From assembly GCA_003344405.1 (NCBI GenBank), contig NOWV01000059.1, positions 345,801-409,800 on the forward strand: a stretch of DNA of 64,000 nucleotides, read 5' to 3'. The DNA is from Trichoplax sp. H2 (lineage: Eukaryota; Placozoa; Uniplacotomia; Trichoplacea). Shown here in pieces: positions 1 through 11,700 of this stretch (position 1 is the first letter of the stretch; each line of letters opens with the position of its first letter). Below the pieces are notes generated by a model that was not told the origin of the DNA, ran no database searches, and saw only the letters and a list, made by a program, of their open reading frames with translations. Both the position numbers and the translations under genes were made by a program.

Positions 1-336
1 CACCATTTGTTTTCGTCCATATAAAACTAACAAAGAAAGAGGTATGTGATTATTTAAGCTCCAGGTAGCTTAATACTTGAGACTTAGCACTTTTTGTCAG
101 AAAATAGAAAGATAAATCTGTGCTCTTCATGCCGGAATTTTTCTAATCGATCGATAATCTAAGTAGCAAGTCATTGATAGAAATATTTGCCACAAATCAA
201 AATATTTCCTCGACTGATTAATTCAATACGAAGATGAAACAATTCCTCTAACAGTTCATTCGTGTGCAATTAGAATAATTTCTTCTATTTTGAAATTACT
301 GAATTTAATACATATTTCTTTAATAATTCCATCAAG

Positions 337-3300
337 GTTACTCTTTTTTTCCTTACTGTTGTGGCTGCTATTGTTTCTGTTTGTTTTTTCCAATCATTAT
401 GGTATGTCGAATTGTTTCAATGTAACCTATTTATCTAAAATAGTTTATACGAATTTATATTCTAGATAAATTGACCAGGATATCAGCCTGTGTTTATTAG
501 CTTAATATTTCAAAATAAGTTTATTAACGAGTTTTAACATACGTCAGAGCATTTTATTGTGATAGAGGGTTCGAAGAGTCCGTAGCTACGGACTTAGTAG
601 CCATTCACAGAAAATATGAAAGGGATTTTAATAAAATTATATAATGTATTATAGATAGTAGCGGAGGTACGATGCGTTAGTTATGGTAGATCAGCGAGTA
701 AGCTGTAGCGTAGTAACTTGAGGAAGTACTACTAGTGCGACTAGTGTAACTGACAAATCTGAGGCAGAAATCATCAGTATTATAGATTAAGAGATAGAAC
801 ACATGTAAAGAACAGGATTGCAGAATTGGACATGACATTTATCATAAACGGACAGTGTAATAGCAAATGATTACAGAAAACAGCGAAAACTGTAGGTGCT
901 ATAAATAACTAAACATAACGAGCTATATTTGAGTATAGTAGAAATCGACTGTAAAGCTCTCTATACTCGATACAATACAAATTGTATATATTTAAGAATA
1001 TGCTAAAGGCTACAGTGAATTCTAAATACACTACATTTATAACCAAAAGCCTTTAAAATATTGTACTCTTTCAATTACCAAAAGTAGCAATTGCTTCGTA
1101 AAAATTCTGTATTAGACCATAACAAATAATCTACGGTACTGTACATAGGTAAAGGAATGAATCTATGCACAAGACCATGAAGAAACTACTGCCATAATAT
1201 TTTATTATAAATTGCAGATTATGTTAAGAGGATAATAATATCTGCTGGCGATAAAATATTTAGTAGCAATCATTATTGGTTTGACAACTTTCATTGTAGT
1301 GCTAGCGCCTATAATGTCTTACCGACAGTCTCTCATATCAGTAGTCAACATTTTGTAACTAAAAGCTTTGAAACAGTACATTTTCTTAAGAATTAATATC
1401 GTTGATGAGAGGGCACAAATTCATATATAAAGTAGAAACTATAATCTTCGACGTATATATGAAGATTAATCCGTATAAAACTGTGCAAAAGCTAATGTTA
1501 TAACGTTTTATGTCAAATTACCTATTAATTCTTCCAAGTATTAGCATTTACCGAGATTAAACATGTAAAATATTACTTTTATAATCTTCCTCTTAATATT
1601 AGGGCATACGCGGTTTTACGAATAGTTCCTCAAACTTGCCAAGATGTTCCACATTCGTGGGATAGTCAATTTAGCATAGCGGATAATTTAACTCATCCAA
1701 ATTGTAATATTTCACTCGCCTGGTAGGTCAATAATATTTAGTTGAGTGATTTTAACCGGCCTATATTAAATTATAGAAAGTTTTAAATTACAGTTTGTGA
1801 TTAGACGGCATTGATTATATTACTCTAGGGCCCATCGTGAAGGAGTTGTATGCGCAATACCAATGTTACGGGTATGTAAAAGTACTGAAATAGTTGTAAT
1901 AAAAGTATAAATTTATTTAGAGAGATCCCAGGCATAATACGATCATCAAGCATAGATAAAAAAATATGCGTTGCTCTGGTATAAGATTAATTTTAACTAT
2001 GGACATAAAAAATAGTATAGCACGGGAGAGATCATGCAAGTATAAGACTATGTATTAAAAGAACTATACCCAATTACGCAAAGATTTGTTGCTGCGGATG
2101 TTTATAAATAGAAGAAGAATTTTAATGTAAGACTATTTTCAGAAAGTTATTCAGGTGGTGATATTGTGTAGGATATCACATTAAAGAAGAATAGTTGTAG
2201 CATAAATATTTGGTTATTATATAAAGCCATGCGTATAACCAGTATTTCCAGATACATCAGCAGTAATTGTAAGACAATGTAAATCTATTTTTAAGAGATT
2301 CATGAATAGTGCTACTGCTTCAGATATATAATGGTAGTGGAATAGTCTCACCATAAGTATAAGCTTGGGTGTAAATCACTACAACTATGGACATTTAAAT
2401 ATAAGAGAAGAGTCGTAATATTACGCTGCAACTAAGAAATTATGAATAGGAAATTATTGCTGCAAGTACTGCATTTAAATTACTGTATATATTGCAAGAC
2501 TATTTTTAAGGAGTTTTACCTGTAGTTAATAAATTGCTAACGGTACTGTATTTGAGGTTATTTTTACGATATCAAACATCGATATCAGATACTCTTTATG
2601 GGCTGTGGAAATAACACCATTGCAAGGGGGTATATGAAAATAGTAGAATGATTTTAGCATAGAATTGAGACACTTTCATGAAATTATGTGCATAGTACCA
2701 AAATTATGGATATCTAGAAAGAATAATAGAGTCCCTATCTAATTACAGTAACTAATCATTTAAGACTCGGAGCCAAATGATTCTAAATCGGTGATATCAA
2801 AGTATTTGAGGCACTAATACATTATTATGCTGTTACTTTTTTCTAGTAAGACTACATTGGAAGATAGAGTTAATTATTTCAGTAAAATTTTATCCTCGAA
2901 ATAGATACATAAATGCAAATCATACATTTTATTTTATTGAAATTTTTAGATTGTTCGTGCCTACTACCCAGAGTACGACTGGATTGCTGTATTAAGTGCC
3001 ATTACCTTATTTTTGATGATGACACTAAGTTATATCTGTAATACTTTGACTATGGCCAATGTTAGTAAGTATCAATGTCTGAACATCTTTGCAAAAAGCA
3101 TTTACTTTGTATTAAACCAAGAAAACATTAGAATTAATATCTGATACTAGTTGCAGTCATGAATATACTCATATACTTATGCACAGCCATTACATTTACC
3201 TAACAAATTTACCCTGATATGTCAACACTGATCAAATACAGTTGCAGGCATTATAATGTCTTCGCGAGAAAAGTTATGGGGAAAAATACAAGATAAACAT

Positions 3301-4804
3301 GACGAAAATACTACCCAGAGTTATATACGTAAAGAGTAAGTACCGCTATAATATAGTCGAGAAGTTAAATTGGGCAGTGCGATCTAGTAATTCAATATAC
3401 GATAGCAGTATAGCTAGCGTAGTTAATCTGGAAACATTAGACCTAATTATTGATAAATTGCTGAACTATGGTAACCAAATGATAGAAGACATTTCGTCTT
3501 GATGGAAAGAGGACTCTTTGATGATAATAGATTAAAAGTGTTAGAACTTAAAATTTGACAGTCTTTCTATTCAGCGCCATCATTACATTATTAGCAGCTA
3601 TATAACGATTGATCAATCTTGATAAATTAAAGGTTTAAACTTAACAATGAATAAAAATTGTTTAACTAGTATGTATCATATACAAGTAGTAGCATTCTTG
3701 TCATTTCCATATCCATACCTTTGACAGCTGGATACCAATGACATCGTTTTGATTGAACAAAAAATTGAACAACTACTAAAAATTATGGTATTTGAACTTA
3801 TTAGCATTTATAGTATAACGGGCTACCTTATTATTACCACCTTGATATTTTTAGCAGCCTTTTTCAATCCAAGGGTAAGATAAATTTGGTTTTTGGAATA
3901 CTTTGTATTGGTAGTTAATTTAAAACTAACCATTATGATAACTATGACTACAAAATAATATTACAGGCATTTATTGTCATTCTTCAGTATGGAATGACAA
4001 CCGCAAATAATATTATTGGAGGAATACTAGTACCAATTATGGTCATTCGATCTTATTTTAGCCTTGCCAGGTTAGATGATGCTATGAGTATATAGTCCAA
4101 TCAACATATGAACTTATTATTAGGGCTACGAAGCGAAGTAAAATTAACTTACTTCAAAGTGGAAAATATTATAAGTATTAAAATCTGTAACGATAAATGA
4201 AACACTCATTTATTTGAAATCAGAACGCGCAATGCAATATTTCAGCATCAATTTTATACGCCAATCCGTGCTGGACTATTTGTAGTATTAATACTTAACT
4301 ATATGAAACAACCAGTGCAGTTAAGATTGGAACATAAAAACGCTAATAAAGTAGTATAGATTTGAATTAATATACATCATTCTATCATTACTGCTTTTAG
4401 TAGTAATCTTTATAATGTACAATCAATGAGCCTTTGCAATATTCTTACAATTGTTTAGATGCGGTTACTGATTTTATCACACTAAAGTACGACCTTACAT
4501 GCATAAATTAGATACATATTTCGGTTTCTTATTGTATTACATCGGTAGTAACCTTAAGAATTATTCAGATCGAGTCTTATTAAACCATAATTGAACTCAC
4601 TTACAAAGTTGTTGTAGCTGTTACATTTATATCAGCATACATTTGCTGGTTGATATTAACTACTGGAATTTTCTGTTTCTTTTTGATTGTAGACATTTGG
4701 CAATACCAGTGCCTATGAATATAGCTAGTTATATTTTATTCGGAATATCAACACTCTTTTTCTTATCGCAATTAATTTATGCTATTGTAGCACTTGCTAG
4801 CTAA
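337..4804 (+). CDS. Polytopic membrane protein, APC-type transporter-like, copy 1 (5' end missing)
   Basis: Exons read as 337-401, 1603-1722, 2950-3064, 3248-3335, 3805-3874, 3967-4070 and 4693-4804 (stop TAA). Each ends at a GT donor and starts after AG, and phases agree except between 1722 and 2950, where a small exon is missing from the model. The first exon found is a membrane segment ending in QSLW. Next come a Cys-rich loop (RIVPQTCQDVPHSW), a segment around YPEYDWIAV, a basic loop, a TM pair, and a last TM ending IVALAS-stop. The same exon order and phases occur in the gene at 8769-14544, so the two are paralogues. The shape, with a glycine-rich TM followed by a Pro-containing TM, recalls amino-acid permeases of the APC superfamily (SLC32/36/38 side), but I do not recognise the family firmly. 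The N-terminal half must lie left of the window. Confidence 0.5.
535..1020. repeat. Diverged copy of the segment at 7490-7960
   Basis: The stretch shares many blocks in the same order with 7490-7960: GAGGGTTCGA near 565 and 7516, GGTAGATCAGCG near 684 and 7636, and further matches around 760 and 7710 and around 800 and 7745. The copy here lies in the first visible intron of permease-like copy 1. The other copy lies upstream of the first confident exon of copy 2. It is diverged and not coding in either place. Confidence 0.6.
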
Positions 4805-7326
4805 ACATGCGTAGTGTAGTCTAATTAATTTTAGGTCCATCATATAATCTAGATTTGCATCATCTTAATTTTAATTCTATTTCCGAATGGATGTAATAAA
4901 TGGAGATACTCCAGATTAATATTACAATCCCAATATCTTCAACGCATTACCAGTCAATCAATAGCATATAGATAGTCGAGAATATTACTAATGCCTTACT
5001 ATTATCATTAAACTTTTTTGCATAGTATGATTTAAAATTATTTTCTACCTAGCGTAGCTACGGTAATATCATTATGATCATTATTATTCAGAATTGCTAG
5101 CATACCAGTAGAAATCGTCGAATAAATAGTGCAGTATTTCTGTTCTTGTTTTGATGAATTTGGCTATTAAAAGATGGAATTAGATTAAAGGCAATCTAAT
5201 TTGTCATATAGTACGGTACACGAGTATTTTCATAGAGCTAACTACAACTATTATTTTGGTGTATTTATATTTCTCGGTAAACAAGCCAAGAATGGGCTCA
5301 GTTTATACTAGAAAATGTAGAAAAATTTCCCTAACACTGTACAGCATATTCTTTAAAATCACCTTTATTGAGTAAAAGGTATGAATTATATTACAGATAC
5401 AGCCTGAAGTACTTAATCATTTATTCCAAGATGATGTAGTACTCTAGATCATCTCCGATAATTATAATTACGTACTCGCAGATTCTATTACAGACAATAC
5501 ACGATAACATCTTAGCCTACATCATGCGTACGTAAAATATTAACGTATACTGGTTACATATACCGGCATATACAACTGTCTTTGGGTGAACAATTTGAGA
5601 AGATAACTCATAATAGATAATTTAGACTTACAGTATTGTTTGCTCTACAGCATATCCTTCTATATACAGTATGTATAGTATAAATGTTGTGAATCTCACT
5701 CCTACATATTACTTGATAAAATGCAGCAACGGAAAAATAAAATCATGCCTTAAAAGGTAGAGGATGGTGGGCTTAGATTTTGTTTAGTAGAAAGCTTATA
5801 TATAGTAGATACAGTCATGCCACAAATCATAATTATTGTATAGAAAGAAAATATCATTTGTTCTTAATATATTTTTACTACTTTATTTCATTGTTCATTA
5901 TACTCATATTTTGATATGTTCTGATATCATATGATATATTTTGATCCTTCATATAAATATTTATTAATTCTTTTTGCCATATGTATAATTGTAAAAAGCA
6001 AGAATAGAAAGATAGATAGGCTCATATCGTAAATGAAGAAAATCATTATAATGATTTATGAATCAATGTATAAGTATATCATCAATTATTTATGAATTAC
6101 AATCTGATTCTACTGTATTTTTCAGAATTTAATTTATCCATCGCCAATATTAAATGTACATGTCTTATTATATTATTATTCTAGAATTTACAATACAATC
6201 GATACATCCATACGAATGTAACATAAATAGAACATCTATACCTTGCTTCGAGTATGAGAGAGTAAACTATAATGATAAAGGATAGATTAATAATTAAAAG
6301 TGAGGAGAAAGGATCGCATATAAATATTTTTGGATGAGAAAAAACATTTCCATAACTAAGTCATAAATCATACTACCTTGGAATATGAAGTTAATTGGTG
6401 AAGTACTTAAATTTATAATACGTAATTATTCTGTTAATGCTTTACTATGATGGAATTGAAGTCTAACTGATACATCTTATTTAGAATTCTAAGTACATAT
6501 GTATGTTGCAGCTAAAGCCGGTAATGGCTGACCACTTTCATATTAATTCCTGCAAATCAATACTTATGTAAAATGGCTATAATTATACGATCATGCAAGG
6601 CTAATATAACGACGATACGATTTGTATGGCAAGTATACAAGTTCTAGTCTCGGTAATAAAATGTCCAGGTAGTCATGCACAAAAATAAGACAAAGGTCAA
6701 TTCCACACCTCATGATGAAGTGATTGATACATTAAAGAGCCGAGGATGTGTTGATGGTATCTTATTTAATCACAGTAATTCAATTAATTAATGACGTAAT
6801 GTACGTAAATACTTATACAATATTATAATCGGATTACTGAATGTCTAACTACGATCCTTAATGGATTTCTAAGTCCATGCATAGCTCCGAATTTTTATTA
6901 ATTATAATTCAGTTATCCATATGGTTATAACAAACTATCAGTAAGTCTGCCATAGCCATGCTTTACAATAACTTACAGTCCTGGAACTATTCCATTATAG
7001 CTTGATAACATGGCTAATCCTTCTGCTTTCTGTGGCGAATATTTCAAATATTTTATCGTCTGTAAGTGCACAATAAGTAACTTTGTTATTCATTTAGATC
7101 ATCATATTGATATGAAGTTAGAATTAAATAAATCATAATAGAATTTTCTTCAAGAAAATCCTTAAGTGACATAAAGTAGATCCTTTTACCTAAGGTAGAG
7201 ACAGGCTAGGCTACTTTAATCCCGAATATGTTTTGGCGGTATGTTCTGGTCTACTACACCGACAGTAATAAGCGTTCATATATCGATTGATACTAATATT
7301 TCTCGAGAGATCTATTAAGTTAAACT
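4805..7326. other. Intergenic, AT-rich, nothing recognised
   Basis: No exon-like open stretch with splice signals, RNA gene or strong repeat was seen between the stop codon of permease-like copy 1 and the hydrophobic open stretch at 7327. Confidence 0.5.
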
Positions 7327-7512
7327 TTGTATACCATTCTAGTGACTATTTCGCAATTATTGATCGCATTTACCCTGTATAGTGCCTCATACGAAGTACA
7401 GAATAAAGATGTCAATTTATTAGTACTTACTTTTGTTATGACACTGCTAGTTATCTATAGCAAATGTAAAATGCGGACTGTATCCAAACAGTTTAAAATA
7501 ATCCTTGCTGTG
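7327..7512 (+). other. Hydrophobic open stretch, possible 5' exon of the second permease-like gene
   Basis: An open frame starting at an ATG encodes two hydrophobic segments separated by a short polar loop (LVTISQLLIAFTLY and LLVLTFVMTLLVIY), followed by a basic stretch with KCKMR. Its composition fits an exon of the downstream membrane protein. I could not find a splice donor and phase that connect it to 8769, so it is listed separately. It sits immediately left of a segment that also occurs at 535-1020. Confidence 0.25.
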
Positions 7513-7960
7513 ATGGAGGGTTCGATATCTCAGAGGATTGAGATTTAGTTGCCATTTACAATTAGTACACCAAAGGTTATATACAAGTTATCCTTTGTTT
7601 TAAGTAGTAAAGTAAGTACAGTGAGGTAGTTACGGTAGATCAGCGTGCAAGCTGTCGTGAGTAATGTGTGAAGACTAACCAGGAAACTAACGATTTCTGG
7701 GGTGGAAATCGGCGGTATTTGTATTTTAAAGATAGAATACATGCAGAGAATAGCATTGTAGAATTAGATACAACATATACCATAACAGGTCACAACATAA
7801 CTGATGATTGTAGCAAACAGCGAGTACTGTAACAACTAAATACAGTAGCCTATATATGAATATGAAGTAAGCGGACTGTAGATATGTCTAAATATAAGAG
7901 CAATGCAACATGTCTATATTTAAGAGTAGAATATAGTTACAGTATATTCTAAATACACTA
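7490..7960. repeat. Diverged copy of the segment at 535-1020
   Basis: Partner of the repeat at 535-1020. Spacing between shared blocks is largely kept, with small insertions and deletions. It may be an old dispersed element or part of the gene duplication; no terminal repeats are visible. Confidence 0.6.
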
Positions 7961-8768
7961 CACTTGCATATGTTGGGTTTGATTGCAACCTTTTATTTAC
8001 ACTAGATGGCTTTTACTTATGCCTATACATCTCGTCTTCGCCGGGAGGTAAATATATTGGGAAAGATTGATAAATTATCGGAAAGTCCAAGTCTTGCCAA
8101 GTCTACATAATAGCAAGTGATAATTAAAGGAGAGCTCAAATATTCCTACGATAGCTTCAAATAATTATAATTTGCCTTTAGTAGCATGCTACTCAATTTA
8201 TAACTTCGCTATTTTGAACAACCCAAAATTTGTAGCTAAATTGTTTTTAGTTCTAATAGAAATTTCGGTATCATAACTATTTTATTATAGTGATTTCAGC
8301 TGATTAAAGTAGTAATCCACATTAAATTTGTACTAGTAATACGAAATAAAGTATCATGTGAAGTAGAATAGTCGCTGAGCTAATTAAAATAATTATAGAT
8401 GATTACCAGTGTGATGAAACGTTGTACTTCTACTATTAGTACTAGGTACATCAGATACCTCTATTCAATCCTAACACATCTTATAAAAACCAATAGTAAT
8501 GATATAGTAACGATATTTAACTTTGACGATATCGATCTTTAAGAAGGCTCTCAATAGTGCATACTTTGCTATCATCTATCTAAGGAGGTTTTATCATTTA
8601 TCAATATCGATTTGCCTATTAAAAACTTAGCATTAATATAGACCGCATCTAGTTGCCTAGATAACATCGCTATATTAGAACTATCATGATATGCTATATG
8701 AAGCGGATGCTAATGAAATTAGTACCATGCGATAATTTCAATAATCAAAACTTGCATGATCGATGTAG

Positions 8769-11700
8769 CTTTGCCATCTGTTGTTGATCTTTCTGGATTA
8801 CCACCACTCATTGTGAGCTTCTGCTTAAACATTGTTCTCCAAGTAAGATCGCTAGAATATTGTAAAATCTTACATTATTGTATTTTATGATTAAGAAGTA
8901 CGCTAGTCCATATGCTAACTGATCACGTTAACTATCTACATAGGTTATTTTTATTGAATTTCTTATACAAACAGAGTTCTATCATCTATGCTTACACCAC
9001 ATTAATGCAGCAAGCTCGAATTATTATTTTTTCCAGCCTAGATACCAATCACTTACAGGTAGACATAAGCTACTAAATTTTGTCATTTCTATCATGAAAG
9101 CGTGCTATACTCTTTTTAAATACTCTTAATTGTATGCTGTGAATTAGCATAAGTACAGTACTCATATAGTAAATATTCTAACTCTATCAATCAAGGATAG
9201 CGTTAAGGAAGACGAAAATTCTCCAATACTAGCGCCGATCAGCTTTGAGGAAATTGATAAAAAAAATCAAGCCAATAAAGTTCTTGTTACTTCTAGTGCA
9301 ATTGGTGGTATTTTTTTACCAATTTTCGGTCAAATCATTTTTAATCTCTTCGTTATTCTGCTCTTGTTAGTTTCAAACATATAGTTTATCAAGCTACTTA
9401 ACTTTATAAAACTACATGAACTAGATTACCTTTTTATTGCGCACTCTACATTGCGCATTTTAGTGAATAAAAAATAAACGATTTTTAAGATATAGAGTTA
9501 TTTATTACCTTTACGAAGGACGAATATAGATATTTCTATGTCTAGAGTAGTTGAATTTAATAGTATTTTTTTCAGTATGCCACCTATGATTTCGGCTGCA
9601 TTAGGAGGTTCTCAAAGCTTTGCAGCTTTGATTGGAGTCAAGTAATACTATTGTATAAATATTCTTTACTTTTGAGTAAAATTTAATTATAATTTCAATA
9701 TTTTCCTCTATAGCTACAACTACATTATCGGTCCTTATGTATGGATTTTTGCTATTCTATCTATGATTGCTCATCGTGTACTACATTACTCTATACCAAT
9801 TATGGCAGGATTAAAATATGTCTTATTGTTAACAATTGTAAGTTGTGTTCAAATTAATGTTGGGCAATTTTTTAAATGGATAAATATTGAATAAGATACC
9901 TACAAATTATTTAAGCATTTTCTTGAATTAAATTAAATGACTAGAGTTGTAAAAGAAACTTTCAAGAATTTTGTACAGATTCTTAAGTAGTAGCTGTTAT
10001 GAGAATTAGACTTATACTTGAAAATGAGGATAGGACAGCCTCGATAATTCTATTGCAAGCTTGCCCAATTGAAATAGCAGATAAAATCATGTATCTGCTA
10101 TCGGTTTTTCAATTTATGTCAACATATAGAGCTTGAACACTTTGCAGATAGCAATGTCACCTATTTTAAAAACACTTATTTATTCGAGTGATGCTTTATT
10201 TCTTATAACGTGTATTTACGGATAATGAATGTTATGAAATTTTTAAAAACTAGATTATCGGATGTCTATGTATTGGGAATAAAGCTGATATTGTAGCACA
10301 TACTAATTGGGATTATATAGCCTCTCCTCTGTTATTTTCAACATTTACGATAGGCAAGTGCATGAGGTTACTTTCCTAATTCAACTGCTAATGAAAAATA
10401 ACCTACTGTATATTCAAGATATAGACATTTTATCGATCATTTTAGTATAAAAGTAAGATTCACTTTATTGCTCTTATCATTTTTTTAACCTAGATCATAC
10501 ATGTATATTGATTTTATAGTATCAATTTATTGATTCATGTTTTAAATTTTATTTAAATGCAGGGGGTTTCGAAATTATGGCTCCTACTATGTTTGCAAGT
10601 ATTAATCTAAAAAAACGAGAGGTAAGAAATTGTACGGGGTAAATGACAATGTATTTATCGGAAAATTGGACTAGTTGCAGTAGTAACAACATAGAAAAAT
10701 AATAATGCATTTGTCGGTAAATTGGGCTAATTAGGGCAGTTACGATATAGAAAATAATTATGATGTTAGTTATAGAGAAATTACACTAATTTATAATTTT
10801 ATAGTGTACTTTGCATGCAATCGATGTATGATTGCGTTCCAGTTACTGTTTTTGAATATATTTGATCCAATATTATTATAACAACATCCTCAGCAGTGAT
10901 GAATACTGATGGATTACATAATCTAGTAAATGTAGACGGTACTAGGTAGAGAATTATTTTATTCCATTTTCTGACTTTTAATTAAAAATCATTTAAATAA
11001 TATAGATTATTTTGTTCCTGGTCGCTATAATAAGTGCTATAATTACCATTGCATTTATTCAAGCTCTGTGGTAAGTATAATACTATGTAATTCATTTTAG
11101 TTGTAACATGTGTATCTATATAGATATTTAGATAAAACATACGATAAATAAGGTATTTCATTTACTATAAGCGGTATTAATTACTACTATAAAATTATCA
11201 TGATTAGTTGCCTTTTTACCTTGTATGATTTACTTATATCCGTACTTCGGAGAAATTGAAAGTTTCCTTCTTTACACGGTGATTTCATCTGCAGGACAGC
11301 CGCAGTTTTAAGAATAGTACCGCAGACATGCCAAGATATCCCATATTCATGGCATGATCAATTTGGAATTGTAAATGACACCGATAGTCCTATCAGGTGT
11401 AATATTTCGCTTGAATGGTATGAGCCTAACTATTTTACTTTGTTTTAATATAATTTATATATAGTATTAACATCCAGAAGTAAATATATGGAACGCGTAA
11501 AAATTATTGAAAAGCTATCGATTTAATACAGTATTTTTTCAGCATTTCGAATTGGATTTAAAAAAATGGCTATTTTATATATTCGCGTATATATATGAAC
11601 GTGACCGTATGCGAAGTCGGTCATTTTGCAAATTGCCCAATTATCTTACATTAACACATCATGATACGTAACTTATGTTATACATATACTATCATACGTT

